Below are positions 7,363-15,135 of a stretch of 64,000 bases of DNA, one piece after another. The notes beneath the pieces are model-generated. The model made no database searches. It saw nothing but the letters and a program-made list of their open reading frames with translations, and was not told where the DNA came from. Numbering within the stretch: the first letter of the stretch is position 1; every line of letters begins with the position of its first letter. The DNA comes from Streptomyces sp. A1136 (lineage in GTDB: Bacteria > Actinomycetota > Actinomycetes > Streptomycetales > Streptomycetaceae): the NCBI RefSeq assembly GCF_004795055.1, contig NZ_SSBJ01000021.1, positions 62,001 through 126,000 of the forward strand, given 5' to 3'. A program made the translations under genes and the position numbers.

Positions 7363-8607
7363 TCACGGCAGGTGCAGCACCGCTTCCGCCCCGCCCCCCT
7401 CCGCCCGGCGGAATTCCAGCCGCGCCCCTATCACCGCGGCCTGGCCGACCGCGATGGTCAGGCCCAGGCCGTGTCCCTTGCCGCCCCCGCCCCCGGCCCC
7501 CGCACTGCGGAACCGCTGCGGGCCCTGCGTCAGCAGGTACTCCGGGAACCCGTCACCGTGGTCCCGTACCGTCACCACCGGCCCGTCCACCGTCAGGACG
7601 ACCGGCTCCCGCCCGTGCCGGTGGGCGTTCGCCAGCAGGTTCCCCAGCACCCGCTCCAGCCGCCGCCGGTCGGTCTCCACCAGCGTGTCCCGCACCACGA
7701 CCACCTCGGTCGGCGTCCCCGACGCCCGTACCGCCCGCCGGGCCAGCCGCGCCAGCTGGTGCAGGTCCGTCTCCACCACCTCGCGCCCCGCGTCCAGCCG
7801 CGAGATCTCCAGCAGGTCCTCCGTCAGCCCCCGCATCGTCCGTACCCGCTCCCGCACCAGCTCCGTCGCCCGCCCCTCCGGCAGGAGTTCCGACGCAGCC
7901 TGCAACCCGGTGAGCGGCGTCCGCAGCTCGTGCGCGACGTCCGCCGTGAACCGCTGCTCGCGCTCCAGCTTCCCCTGGAGGGTGGCCGCCATCGTGTCGA
8001 GCGCGCCCGCCACCGTCGCCACCTCGTCCTGGTGCCGCGAGGCGTCCTTCGTCCGCGGGTCGCCGACGCGCGCGTCGAGGTCGCCCTGGGAGATCCGCCG
8101 CGCGACCGTGGCCGTCTGGTGCAGCCGCCGCGTCACCCGCCGCACCGCGAACGCCCCCAACAGCAGCGTGCCGCCGATCGCCAGCATCGAGGAGCCGATG
8201 ATCGCGTGGTCCAGCCCGCTGATGGTCCGCGCCGCCTGGCTGTAGTCCACGGCCGTGGCGAGGGCACGGCCGTCCGCGGGACCCGCCGCCCACATGACCT
8301 GCCGCCCCCGGAACTCGGCCACGACGGTGCCCCGCTGTCCGCGCACCGCCAGCCGCCGCAGCGGATCCGGCAGCCCCGCCGGATCGAGCGCCGAACGCGG
8401 GGGCAGGGCCTCGCCCGCCTCGTACGCCCGCGTGGCATCGCCCAGCTTCTCCAAGGCCCGGTCCCGCGCGTTCGACACGGTCTGTCGGGTCACCTCGACG
8501 TGCACCAGCGCGCCCAGCGCCGCCGCCAACGCACAGCACATGACCACGATGAAGCAGGCCGACTTCCAGGTGAGCCTGGCGGTCCAGGCGGGGAGCCGGG
8601 CCCTCAT
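7363..8607 (-). CDS. Sensor histidine kinase (membrane-bound, HAMP type)
   Basis: The 414-residue protein has two membrane segments (about residues 15-37 and 130-150) flanking an extracytoplasmic sensor. A HAMP linker follows, with the RRISQGDLDARVG pattern. The H-box contains FTADVAHELRTPL, where the His is the predicted phosphorylation site. The C-terminal ATPase domain has an N-box (NLLANAHRHG), a D-x-G motif (VRDHGDGFP) and a G-rich lid (GHGLGLTI). Its ATG overlaps the stop of the lipoprotein gene in ATGA, so the two are translationally coupled. The lipoprotein/kinase arrangement resembles CseA/CseC of the sigma-E cell-envelope system. No response regulator or sigma factor gene is adjacent, so its partner must be elsewhere. 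Confidence 0.9.
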   Translation of the reverse strand: MRARLPAWTARLTWKSACFIVVMCCALAAALGALVHVEVTRQTVSNARDRALEKLGDATRAYEAGEALPPRSALDPAGLPDPLRRLAVRGQRGTVVAEFRGRQVMWAAGPADGRALATAVDYSQAARTISGLDHAIIGSSMLAIGGTLLLGAFAVRRVTRRLHQTATVARRISQGDLDARVGDPRTKDASRHQDEVATVAGALDTMAATLQGKLEREQRFTADVAHELRTPLTGLQAASELLPEGRATELVRERVRTMRGLTEDLLEISRLDAGREVVETDLHQLARLARRAVRASGTPTEVVVVRDTLVETDRRRLERVLGNLLANAHRHGREPVVLTVDGPVVTVRDHGDGFPEYLLTQGPQRFRSAGAGGGGGKGHGLGLTIAVGQAAVIGARLEFRRAEGGGAEAVLHLP

Positions 8608-9293
8608 GACGCCCCCGGGCGCGCGGGCACCCGTACGATCTGCTCGCGCGCGGGCAGCATGCTGCGCTGCTTCTCGTCCCACGACCAGGTGCTGAACAGC
8701 TCGTATCCGGGATGCCCGCTCGGCACGCGCAAGACCACGTTCTGACCGGCCAGCTCGACGCCGATGACGGTCTCGGTGGTCGCCATGATCCGGTTGAGTC
8801 GCCCGTCGGGGTCGGCCGTGTAGGCACGTACCGACATCATGTTGTCGGGCAGCTCGATCCCGACGACGACCTCGTCCTTCCCGTTCCCGGTGAGGTCCCG
8901 GTAGTAGGGGTCGAGCACCGGGCACTTCTCCGAGGACTCCGTCCCGCAGGCCCGGATCGCGTCGGCGGTCTCCTTCGGCATCCCGTCCGCGCCGACGAGG
9001 GCGCCCCGATGGGCGCGCAGCTCCGCCTGCACCAGGGCGACCGCGTCCACCTCGTGCACGTTCTGGTCGTGCACGGGCTGCAGGCCCTGCACGTACACCG
9101 GCGGCACGCCTCCCGGCGGGGCCGGGGGTACGTCGGCGCCCTTGCGCCACGGCCACAGCCGTACGGGTCCGCTCGCGGTCGGGGTCGGACCGGCGGAGGC
9201 CAGGCCGCCGGGGTCGCCGCACGCCGACAGCAACGGCAGCAGGCAAGCCAGCAGGAGCAGCCCGGTGCCCGTGCGGGAGGGGAGCGTGCGCAC
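8604..9293 (-). CDS. Putative lipoprotein upstream of and coupled to the histidine kinase
   Basis: The 229-residue protein starts at GTG 9293 with GGAGG about nine bases upstream. The N-terminus is a lipoprotein signal peptide ending in a lipobox L-S-A-C at about residue 25. The mature part has a Pro-rich segment and then a globular region with VHDQNVHEVDAVALVQAEL and an FG-GAP-like run, YYRDLTGNGKDEVVVGIELP. That run resembles the calcium-binding loop of repeat or integrin-type modules. It is probably anchored on the outer face of the membrane and may modulate the sensor domain of the kinase with which it is co-translated. No enzymatic motif is seen. Confidence 0.8.
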   Translation of the reverse strand: MRTLPSRTGTGLLLLACLLPLLSACGDPGGLASAGPTPTASGPVRLWPWRKGADVPPAPPGGVPPVYVQGLQPVHDQNVHEVDAVALVQAELRAHRGALVGADGMPKETADAIRACGTESSEKCPVLDPYYRDLTGNGKDEVVVGIELPDNMMSVRAYTADPDGRLNRIMATTETVIGVELAGQNVVLRVPSGHPGYELFSTWSWDEKQRSMLPAREQIVRVPARPGAS

Positions 9294-9628
9294 AGCGGTG
9301 GGCCTCCTCTACACGGCGCCGGGGCAACGGGTGTTTCCCGCCAACCTTAGGCCGACCCGGTCCGGTTTCGCCCGCACACATGGGCGATGCCCGCGCCGGC
9401 CGAGGTGGCCGGGCGCGTTCGGGGTCGGACGTCCGTAGGCCCCCGCCGGAGAATCACGAGGCCCACTGCGGCGGCTGACGGCGGTCACGGAACTGGGGCG
9501 ATGGCCTCGTCACGGCGATCCGACCGCGAACCGACGGCGTCCGGGCGGAGCCGTCGCGCGGCGCGCCACGTGCGGGGGATTGCCGGGCGGCGCACCGCCT
9601 GCTCCCATGGACGCCGGGGGTGAGGACG
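9294..9628. other. Divergent intergenic region without a gene
   Basis: This 335-bp gap separates the lipoprotein and NERD genes. A TAAGGT hexamer on the minus strand (9344-9349) could serve as the -10 of the lipoprotein/kinase operon. I see no convincing -35, no RNA gene and no repeat, and the short open frames lack ribosome sites. Confidence 0.5.
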
Positions 9629-10423
9629 ATGCGCGGACTCAAGGTGCTGCCGAGCGGGCGGCCCGGCATGGGCAGGCTGTTCGTCAACCTGCCGGACGGC
9701 CGGGCGGTGGCCTGGTACGACCGGCGGACCAACCGGATCAGCCTGTTGGACGAAACCCACCGCGAGGCGGTGCTGGCCGCCCTGCGCCCCTACCTGAGCG
9801 GTGAGCCGGCCGTCGGGCCGCCGCCTGTGCCCACGCCTGCCGAACGGCTCCGCCTGGCCCTTGCGCCGGACCGGGACCTGGCCCCGAACCGGCCGGGGGA
9901 GCCGCTGCTGGGGGAGTTGGCGTACGGCTCACCGGGCACCCGGACCCGCCACCGGCTGCGCCGGGAAATCGAGGCCAGGGAGGCGGTGGGGGCGGAGTTG
10001 GAGGCCCTCGAAGCGATGGACTGGCGGGTCCTGCACGCCGTGCCCCTGCCGGGCGGCGGCGTGATCGACCACCTGTTGATCGGCCCCGCCGGGGTGTTCT
10101 GCGTGGCCACGGTGGCGGGCCGGCGCCAACGGGTCCGGGCCGGGGACCTGCTGGTCACGGTGGGCCGGGCCGACCCGCGCCCCGACGTGCGCCACATCCG
10201 CCGCGCGGCGGCCCACGCCGCGCGAGCCCTACGGGCGCCGGCCACCCCGGTGGTGGCGGTGGTCGACGCGGCCACGGTCGAGGTGGCGCCGACCCTGCGC
10301 GACGTCCGCGTCCTCCAACCCGCACTGACCCCGTACTTCACGACGGCCACCCCCGCCCTCAAACCCCCGGACGCGGACGCCCTCTTCTCCCTCGCCCGCG
10401 ACACCTCGACCTGGCTCCCATAG
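9629..10423 (+). CDS. NERD domain protein
   Basis: The 264-residue protein was started at ATG 9629 (GGTGAGG just upstream); GTG 9620 in the same frame is an alternative. The N-terminal 60 residues are a small domain with GRLFVNLPDGRAVAWYDRRT. A Pro-rich linker and a helical segment (residues about 100-130) follow. The C-terminal half resembles the NERD (nuclease-related) fold, with WRVLHAVPLPGGGVIDHLLIGPAGVFCVAT. This is the typical conserved block in which a G-x-I-D-H segment and a following strand form the putative active centre. NERD proteins in actinobacteria are common but mostly uncharacterised. There is no signal peptide or membrane segment, and the gene stands alone. Confidence 0.7.
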   Translation: MRGLKVLPSGRPGMGRLFVNLPDGRAVAWYDRRTNRISLLDETHREAVLAALRPYLSGEPAVGPPPVPTPAERLRLALAPDRDLAPNRPGEPLLGELAYGSPGTRTRHRLRREIEAREAVGAELEALEAMDWRVLHAVPLPGGGVIDHLLIGPAGVFCVATVAGRRQRVRAGDLLVTVGRADPRPDVRHIRRAAAHAARALRAPATPVVAVVDAATVEVAPTLRDVRVLQPALTPYFTTATPALKPPDADALFSLARDTSTWLP

Positions 10424-11552
10424 CGCCCCGACACCTCCGCCACGCCGGACCACCACTCACATTCCCCGTCTCCGGATGGTGCCTCCGACCTCGCCCGGGA
10501 TCGCATCGCTGCGCAACGCCCCCCGCCGTACCCTCCGAACCCCAACCGCCCGCCCTTGCCTCGGCCCCTCTGACGCGCCCGCCGAACTCGGACTGGCCGG
10601 CCCCTCAGGCGTCGGTATGGCTTCTCTCACGACGGCGCGCCCGCCGAACCAGCCCCGCCGGCGTCTGCGGCGAACCTCGCCCCCGCCCGGCGGCCGGGCA
10701 CCCCCGGAGGGACTGCGCAACGCCTGGCCGGGGCCCCACCCCGCCCGGCGGCCCGGGCACCCCCCGGAGGGACTGCGCAACGCCTGGCCGGGGCCCCACC
10801 CCGCCCGGCGGCGCGGGCAACCTTCGCGGGTTCGGGCAACCGCCCGGCCCGGGCACCGGCCCCGCCACGGCACGCGCCGAGCTCGGCCCGGCTGTCCCCT
10901 GCGCCGCCTGGCGAAGCCGGGAGGGCTTCCCGCGCGGGCGTGTCCGCCCCACCCAGCCCCGCCGGCATTTGAGGCGACGCCGACCCCGCCCGGCGGCGCG
11001 GGTAACTCTGCCTGAGACAGACCGCCCGGCCCGGGGCGCAGGCCCGGCTGTTACCTGCGCCGCCTGGCGAAGCCAGCGAACCCAGCCCCGCCGGCGTTTG
11101 AGGCGACACCGACCCCGCCCGGTGGCCCGGGCGACCTCGGCAGGGACTGCGCAACGCCTGGCCGGGGCGCCACCCCGCACGGCGGCCCGGGCAACCTTCG
11201 CGGGTTCGGGCAACCGCCCGGCCGGGGCACCGGCCCCGCCACGGCACGCGCTGAGCTCGGCCCGGCTGTTACCTGCGCCGCCTGGCGAAGCCGGGAGGGC
11301 TTCCCGCGCTGGCGTGTCCGCCCCACCCAGCCCCGCCGGCGTTTGAGGCGACACCGACCCCGCCCGGCCCACCGGGCAACCTCCGGGTTCAGTCGAACCG
11401 CCCGGCCAGGGCACCCGCCCCGCCGGCGTCTGCGGCGAACATCGACCCCGCCCGGCGGCCCGGGCGACCCCGGGAGGGACTTGGCCGGGCACCGACCCCG
11501 CCCGGCGGCGCGGGCAACCCGCAGGGCCCCCGCGAAAGAACCCGGCCAGGGT
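10424..11552. repeat. Non-coding repeat block B next to the Ku gene
   Basis: No gene is supported in these 1.1 kb. A unit of about 60 bp containing GAGGGACTGCGCAACGCC is tandemly duplicated at about 10681-10800. A longer stretch of about 227 bp at about 10768-10994 is repeated almost exactly at about 11142-11368, so the block grew by segmental duplication. Five copies of the 20-bp element found in block A lie here at 10653, 10957, 11085, 11331 and 11418. Two of these carry the variant GTCTGCGGCG end and one carries CATTTGAGGCG. All are in the plus orientation. Confidence 0.8.
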
Positions 11553-12620
11553 CTACGCCGAGCGGCGCTTGCGCGGGGGTGTGGCCTTCTTGGCCGACGC
11601 CGCCGTCTTCTTCGTGGCGGCCGAAGTGGACTTGGTGCCGCCCGACTTCGCCCCGCCCGCCGACTCTGTCTTCTTGGTCGCCGCCGCCGACGTGGACTTC
11701 CGCCCCGACGCCGTCTTCTTCGCCGCGCCCGATCCCGACGCCGCCGTGGACTTCTTCCCGCCCACCGCCTTCGGCGCGGCGGCCGACTTCCGCCGGATCG
11801 GTGTCACGTCCGCCTCCGCCTCGGCCGCCGCCCCGCCGCCCTCCCCCCGCGAGGCCTTCGCCGCCTGCACGCTCCGCTCCAGCGCCGCCATCAGGTCGAT
11901 CACCTGCCCGGCCGGTTCCGCCGCGGCCTCCGCGGGCTCGTACGCGCCGCCCGCCTTCGCCGCGATCATCTCCTCCAGGGCCTCGCGGTAGTCGTCGTGC
12001 AGCGATTCGATGTCCACCTCGCCCAAGGTCGCCATCAGCGCGTCCGCCAGGTCGAGTTCGGCGTCCCGCACCGTCACCGACGTCTCCGGCGCCACCCCCT
12101 CGGGGCGGCGGATCTCGTCCGGCCACAGCAGTCCGTGCATGGCGATCACGTCGTCGACGACCCGCAGCATCCCCAGCCGCTCCCGCCCCCGCAGCGCGAA
12201 CTTCGCGATCGCCACCTTCCGGCTCCGCTTGAGCGCCTCCCGCAGCAGCGTGTACGGCTTGGCGGCCGTCGCCCCGTTCGCCGCCAGATAGTAAGCCGCG
12301 TCCATCTGGAGCGGATCGATCTCGTCGGCGGGGACGAACGACACGATCTCGATCGTCTTCGCGGTCGCGATCGGCAGCCGCGCCAGGTCCTCGTCCGTGA
12401 TCGGGATGATCGAGCCGTCCGCCTCCTCGTACCCCTTGCCGATCTCGGCGGCCGACACCTCCTCCCCGTCCAGCTCGCACACCTTGCGGTACCGCACGCG
12501 CCCGCCGTCGGTCACATGGACCTGACGAAAGGAGATCGAGTGGCTCTCGGTGGCGTTCACGAGCTTGATCGGGATGCTGACCAACCCGAAGGAAATCGCC
12601 CCATTCCAGATGGATCGCAC
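11553..12620 (-). CDS. ku: Ku protein, non-homologous end joining
   Basis: The 355-residue protein begins at GTG 12620 behind GGGAGGAACT. The N-terminal 260 residues are the bacterial Ku core (MRSIWNGAISFGLVSIPIKLVNAT at the start, YRKVCELDGEEV and IVSFVPADEIDPL later). This core forms a homodimeric ring that threads onto DNA ends and recruits LigD. The C-terminal 90 residues are Lys/Ala/Ser/Thr-rich with repeated KKT and TKK motifs. That tail extends beyond the minimal Ku length of about 270 residues and should bind DNA non-specifically. The gene diverges from the polymerase and ligase genes of the same pathway with only 31 bp between starts. Confidence 0.95.
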   Translation of the reverse strand: MRSIWNGAISFGLVSIPIKLVNATESHSISFRQVHVTDGGRVRYRKVCELDGEEVSAAEIGKGYEEADGSIIPITDEDLARLPIATAKTIEIVSFVPADEIDPLQMDAAYYLAANGATAAKPYTLLREALKRSRKVAIAKFALRGRERLGMLRVVDDVIAMHGLLWPDEIRRPEGVAPETSVTVRDAELDLADALMATLGEVDIESLHDDYREALEEMIAAKAGGAYEPAEAAAEPAGQVIDLMAALERSVQAAKASRGEGGGAAAEAEADVTPIRRKSAAAPKAVGGKKSTAASGSGAAKKTASGRKSTSAAATKKTESAGGAKSGGTKSTSAATKKTAASAKKATPPRKRRSA

Positions 12621-12651
12621 AGTTCCTCCCGTTTCGTGGCAATCTCATCGT

Positions 12652-13536
12652 ATGACGCCGATCACCATGGTGGAGGGCCGGCGCATCGCGCTCAGCAACC
12701 TGGACAAGGTCCTCTATCCGGAGACCGGCTTCACCAAGGGCGAGGTGCTGCACTACTACGCCACCGTCGCGCAGCCCCTGCTGGCCCACGTCCACAACCG
12801 GCCGGTGTCGTTCCTGCGCTACCCCGACGGCCCGGACGGGCAGCTTTTCTTCACCAAGAACCCCCCGCCCGGTACCCCCGATTGGGTGCTGACCAGCCCC
12901 GTCCCGCGCTCGGAGGACCCTTCCGCCGAACAGGTGGTCATCGCGGACATGCCCACCCTCATGTGGGCCGCGAACCTCGTCGTGGAGTTCCACGTCCACC
13001 AGTGGACGGCGGGCAGCCCCGCCATCGCCGACCGACTGATCCTCGACCTGGACCCCGGGCCGCCCGCCACCGTCGTCGAGTGCTGCGCCGCCGCCCTCTG
13101 GCTGCGCGACCGGCTCGCCGCCGACGGCCTGCACGCCTACCCCAAGACCTCCGGCGCCAAGGGCCTCCACCTGTCCGCGCCCCTGGAGCCGACCCCGTCC
13201 GCGCGGGTGTCCGCGTACGCCAAGCGGCTCGCCCAGGAGGCCGAACGGGACCTGCCCGAACTCGTCGTACACCGGATGGCCAAGGCGCTGCGGCCCGGCA
13301 AGGTCTTCGTCGACCACAGTCAGAACGCCGCCGCCAAGACCACCGCCGCGCCCTACACGCTGCGCGCCCGCGCCCGCCAGACCGTCTCCGCGCCCATCTC
13401 CTGGGCCGAGGTGGAGGCCTGTGCGCACCCGTCCGACCTGGTGTTCCTCGCCGACGACATCGCGCCCCGGCTGGCCCGCGACGGCGACCTGTTCGCCCCG
13501 CTCACCGACCCCGCACAGGCCGGGGCGCTGCCGTGA
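12652..13536 (+). CDS. LigD-type DNA repair polymerase (primase-polymerase domain)
   Basis: The 294-residue single-domain protein corresponds to the polymerase module of multifunctional LigD. It keeps the sequence KVLYPETGFTKGEVLHYY near the N-terminus. The metal-binding D-x-D sits in LILDLDPGP, and the KTSGAKGLHL block contains catalytic His and Lys residues. It fills gaps at broken ends with ribo- or deoxyribonucleotides during NHEJ. ATG 12652 has no clear ribosome site, so translation is probably leaderless. The stop overlaps the start of the ligase gene (GTGA). In mycobacteria and Pseudomonas the domains are one polypeptide; here they are split. Confidence 0.93.
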   Translation: MTPITMVEGRRIALSNLDKVLYPETGFTKGEVLHYYATVAQPLLAHVHNRPVSFLRYPDGPDGQLFFTKNPPPGTPDWVLTSPVPRSEDPSAEQVVIADMPTLMWAANLVVEFHVHQWTAGSPAIADRLILDLDPGPPATVVECCAAALWLRDRLAADGLHAYPKTSGAKGLHLSAPLEPTPSARVSAYAKRLAQEAERDLPELVVHRMAKALRPGKVFVDHSQNAAAKTTAAPYTLRARARQTVSAPISWAEVEACAHPSDLVFLADDIAPRLARDGDLFAPLTDPAQAGALP

Positions 13537-14450
13537 GCCGGGTCAGGGTCGCGCTCGCCGCCACCGTACGGACCCTGCCGCGGGCGGCGGGCCTGGCGTA
13601 CGAGCCGAAATTCGACGGCCACCGGCTCGTCGTCCTGCGCACCGCGGACGCAGTCGTCCTCCAGGCCCGCTCCGGCCGGATCGTGACCAGCGCGTTCCCC
13701 GATCTGGCCCTGGCCGCGGAGCGGTTGCCCGCCGGGACCGTGCTCGACGGGGAGGTGGTGGTCTGGCACGACGGCCGTACGGACTTCGCCCTCGTACAGC
13801 GGCGGGCGGCGGCGACGGCGAGCCGCGCGCCGGCGCTCGCGCACAGCCTGCCCGCCTCCTACGCGGCGTTCGACGTGCTGGAGCTGGCCGGCGTCGATGT
13901 GCGCGGCCGGACGTACGAGCGGCGGCGGGCGCTCCTGGTGGACCTGTTGCTCCCGCTCGGGCCGCCCCTCCAACCCGTCCCGATGACGACCGATCCGGAG
14001 CTGGCCGCGACCTGGTACGAGACGCTGCCCGCGAGCGGTATCGAGGGGCTGGTCGTCAAACGGCTGGACCAGCCCTACCCGGCCGGCCGGCGCGCCTGGC
14101 AGAAGCTCCGGCACACCGACGTCCGGGACGCGGCGGTGATCGGCTACACCGGGACGCCCCGCCGGCCGGCGGCGCTGGTCCTGCTCGTGCCGGGCGACGA
14201 CGAGGCCCCGCTGGTGTCGAGCCCCCTGTCGGCCCCCTTGCGCCGGGAGCTGTCCGAGACCCTGGCCGGCCGGGCGGGCGACGCCCCGGGAGAGCCGACG
14301 GCCGGGGCGTCGCCGGCGCCGACGGTCACGGCCATCGGCCTGGGGGAGGTGGCGTACCGTCCGCTCGACCCGCCCCTGGCGGCGGAGGTCCGGCACACCG
14401 CGCTGCGCCACCCCCCGCCGGAGGTGCTGCGCCTGCGGACGGACCTCTGA
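13533..14450 (+). CDS. ATP-dependent DNA ligase (LigD ligase domain, stand-alone)
   Basis: The 305-residue protein carries the nucleotidyltransferase motifs. Motif I is K-F-D-G-H-R with nucleophile Lys26. The others are LDGEVVVWH (motif III region), EGLVVKRLDQPY (motif IV) and WQKLR (motif V). The OB-fold domain follows to the end. It seals the nick after end alignment by Ku and gap filling by the polymerase encoded just upstream. A four-base GTGA overlap couples the two. No 3'-phosphoesterase domain is fused or encoded nearby, so that third LigD activity is either absent or supplied in trans. Confidence 0.93.
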   Translation: MSRVRVALAATVRTLPRAAGLAYEPKFDGHRLVVLRTADAVVLQARSGRIVTSAFPDLALAAERLPAGTVLDGEVVVWHDGRTDFALVQRRAAATASRAPALAHSLPASYAAFDVLELAGVDVRGRTYERRRALLVDLLLPLGPPLQPVPMTTDPELAATWYETLPASGIEGLVVKRLDQPYPAGRRAWQKLRHTDVRDAAVIGYTGTPRRPAALVLLVPGDDEAPLVSSPLSAPLRRELSETLAGRAGDAPGEPTAGASPAPTVTAIGLGEVAYRPLDPPLAAEVRHTALRHPPPEVLRLRTDL

Positions 14451-14479
14451 CCCGCCGCCCTCGGGGGGCGGGTCAGAGG
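14444..14479. terminator. Hairpin terminator after the NHEJ ligase gene
   Basis: A perfect 13-bp stem (CCTCTGACCCGCC pairs with GGCGGGTCAGAGG) with a 10-base loop overlaps the ligase stop codon. It lacks a T-run, as is usual in Streptomyces. Confidence 0.75.
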
Positions 14480-14566
14480 CCCGTACGGTGGTCGTCCCCG
14501 TCGTGAGGAGGGGGCCCCGTCAGGTGTGGGCCCGGTCGATTGCGGGGCGCGATAGGTCTGGTCCGG

Positions 14567-15025
14567 TCAACTGTGGTCCGTCCCCCCGTGCGGCGGGGCG
14601 ACCGGCGGCTCCGGCGGAGTCGGCGGGGCGGGCGGCGGGGGCTCGGTGACCTCGGAGGACGGGCGTTGGCCGGCGTGCGGGTGCGAGTGCTGGTAGCCGG
14701 ACTCCCGGGCCGCGCGGACTTCGTCCGGGTGGATGGAAGTGGTGGAGCCGAAGTTGCCGAAGCCCTGCATCTCGTGCGGGCGCAGGCCGCTCTCGGGGAA
14801 CTCCACGGGGTCCCGCTCCTCGCGCACCTCGTACACCGCGCCGCCGTCCGGCAGGTGCGGGTGGCTCTCGGGAGTCGGCGGCGGCGGCTCCTTGGCACGC
14901 ACCATCTGGCCCAGCTTGAAGGCGGCGAGGAGGAACGCGACGATGATGAACCCGATGAAGAGGAACCAGACGGAATTCGGTACGTCGTCCGACGCGAGCA
15001 TCGCGAGCATGTTCATACGTACCAT
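14567..15025 (-). CDS. Small membrane-anchored protein (DUF6479-like)
   Basis: The 152-residue protein starts at ATG 15025 with an excellent GAGGAGG site. One transmembrane helix (about residues 17-38, WFLFIGFIIVAFLLAAF) is followed by a Lys/Arg-containing stop-transfer region. The rest is a soluble tail rich in Pro, His and Glu with RDPVEFPESGLRPHEMQGFGNFGS in its middle and a Pro-repeat end. With the N-terminus outside, the tail would be cytoplasmic. It resembles a widespread actinobacterial family of unknown function; the DUF number is from memory. It is transcribed alone. Confidence 0.65.
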   Translation of the reverse strand: MVRMNMLAMLASDDVPNSVWFLFIGFIIVAFLLAAFKLGQMVRAKEPPPPTPESHPHLPDGGAVYEVREERDPVEFPESGLRPHEMQGFGNFGSTTSIHPDEVRAARESGYQHSHPHAGQRPSSEVTEPPPPAPPTPPEPPVAPPHGGTDHS

Positions 15026-15135
15026 TTTCCTCCTCTTCGTCGATATTGACCTGATCTAGGCACCCAAGATGGGGAGGAAGCCGGTCCGGGCCACACGACC
15101 GCGACCCGCTCCGGCCACCTCTCCCGAGGGCCCCG

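Noticed and set aside
6610..8745. 711-codon plus-strand frame across repeat block A and the kinase
   Set aside because: It covers the non-coding repeats and the antisense of the histidine kinase, has Pro/Arg-rich junk composition and no start signal.
10681..11500. CRISPR-like array (regularly occurring repeats)
   Set aside because: The copies are irregularly spaced, the units between them are themselves duplicated, and no cas gene is present.
11343..13530. Upstream 5' extension of the ligase reading frame through ku and the polymerase gene
   Set aside because: The frame is open by GC bias only. The start at GTG 13533 overlaps the polymerase stop, and the sequence before it is antisense or out of frame to real genes.
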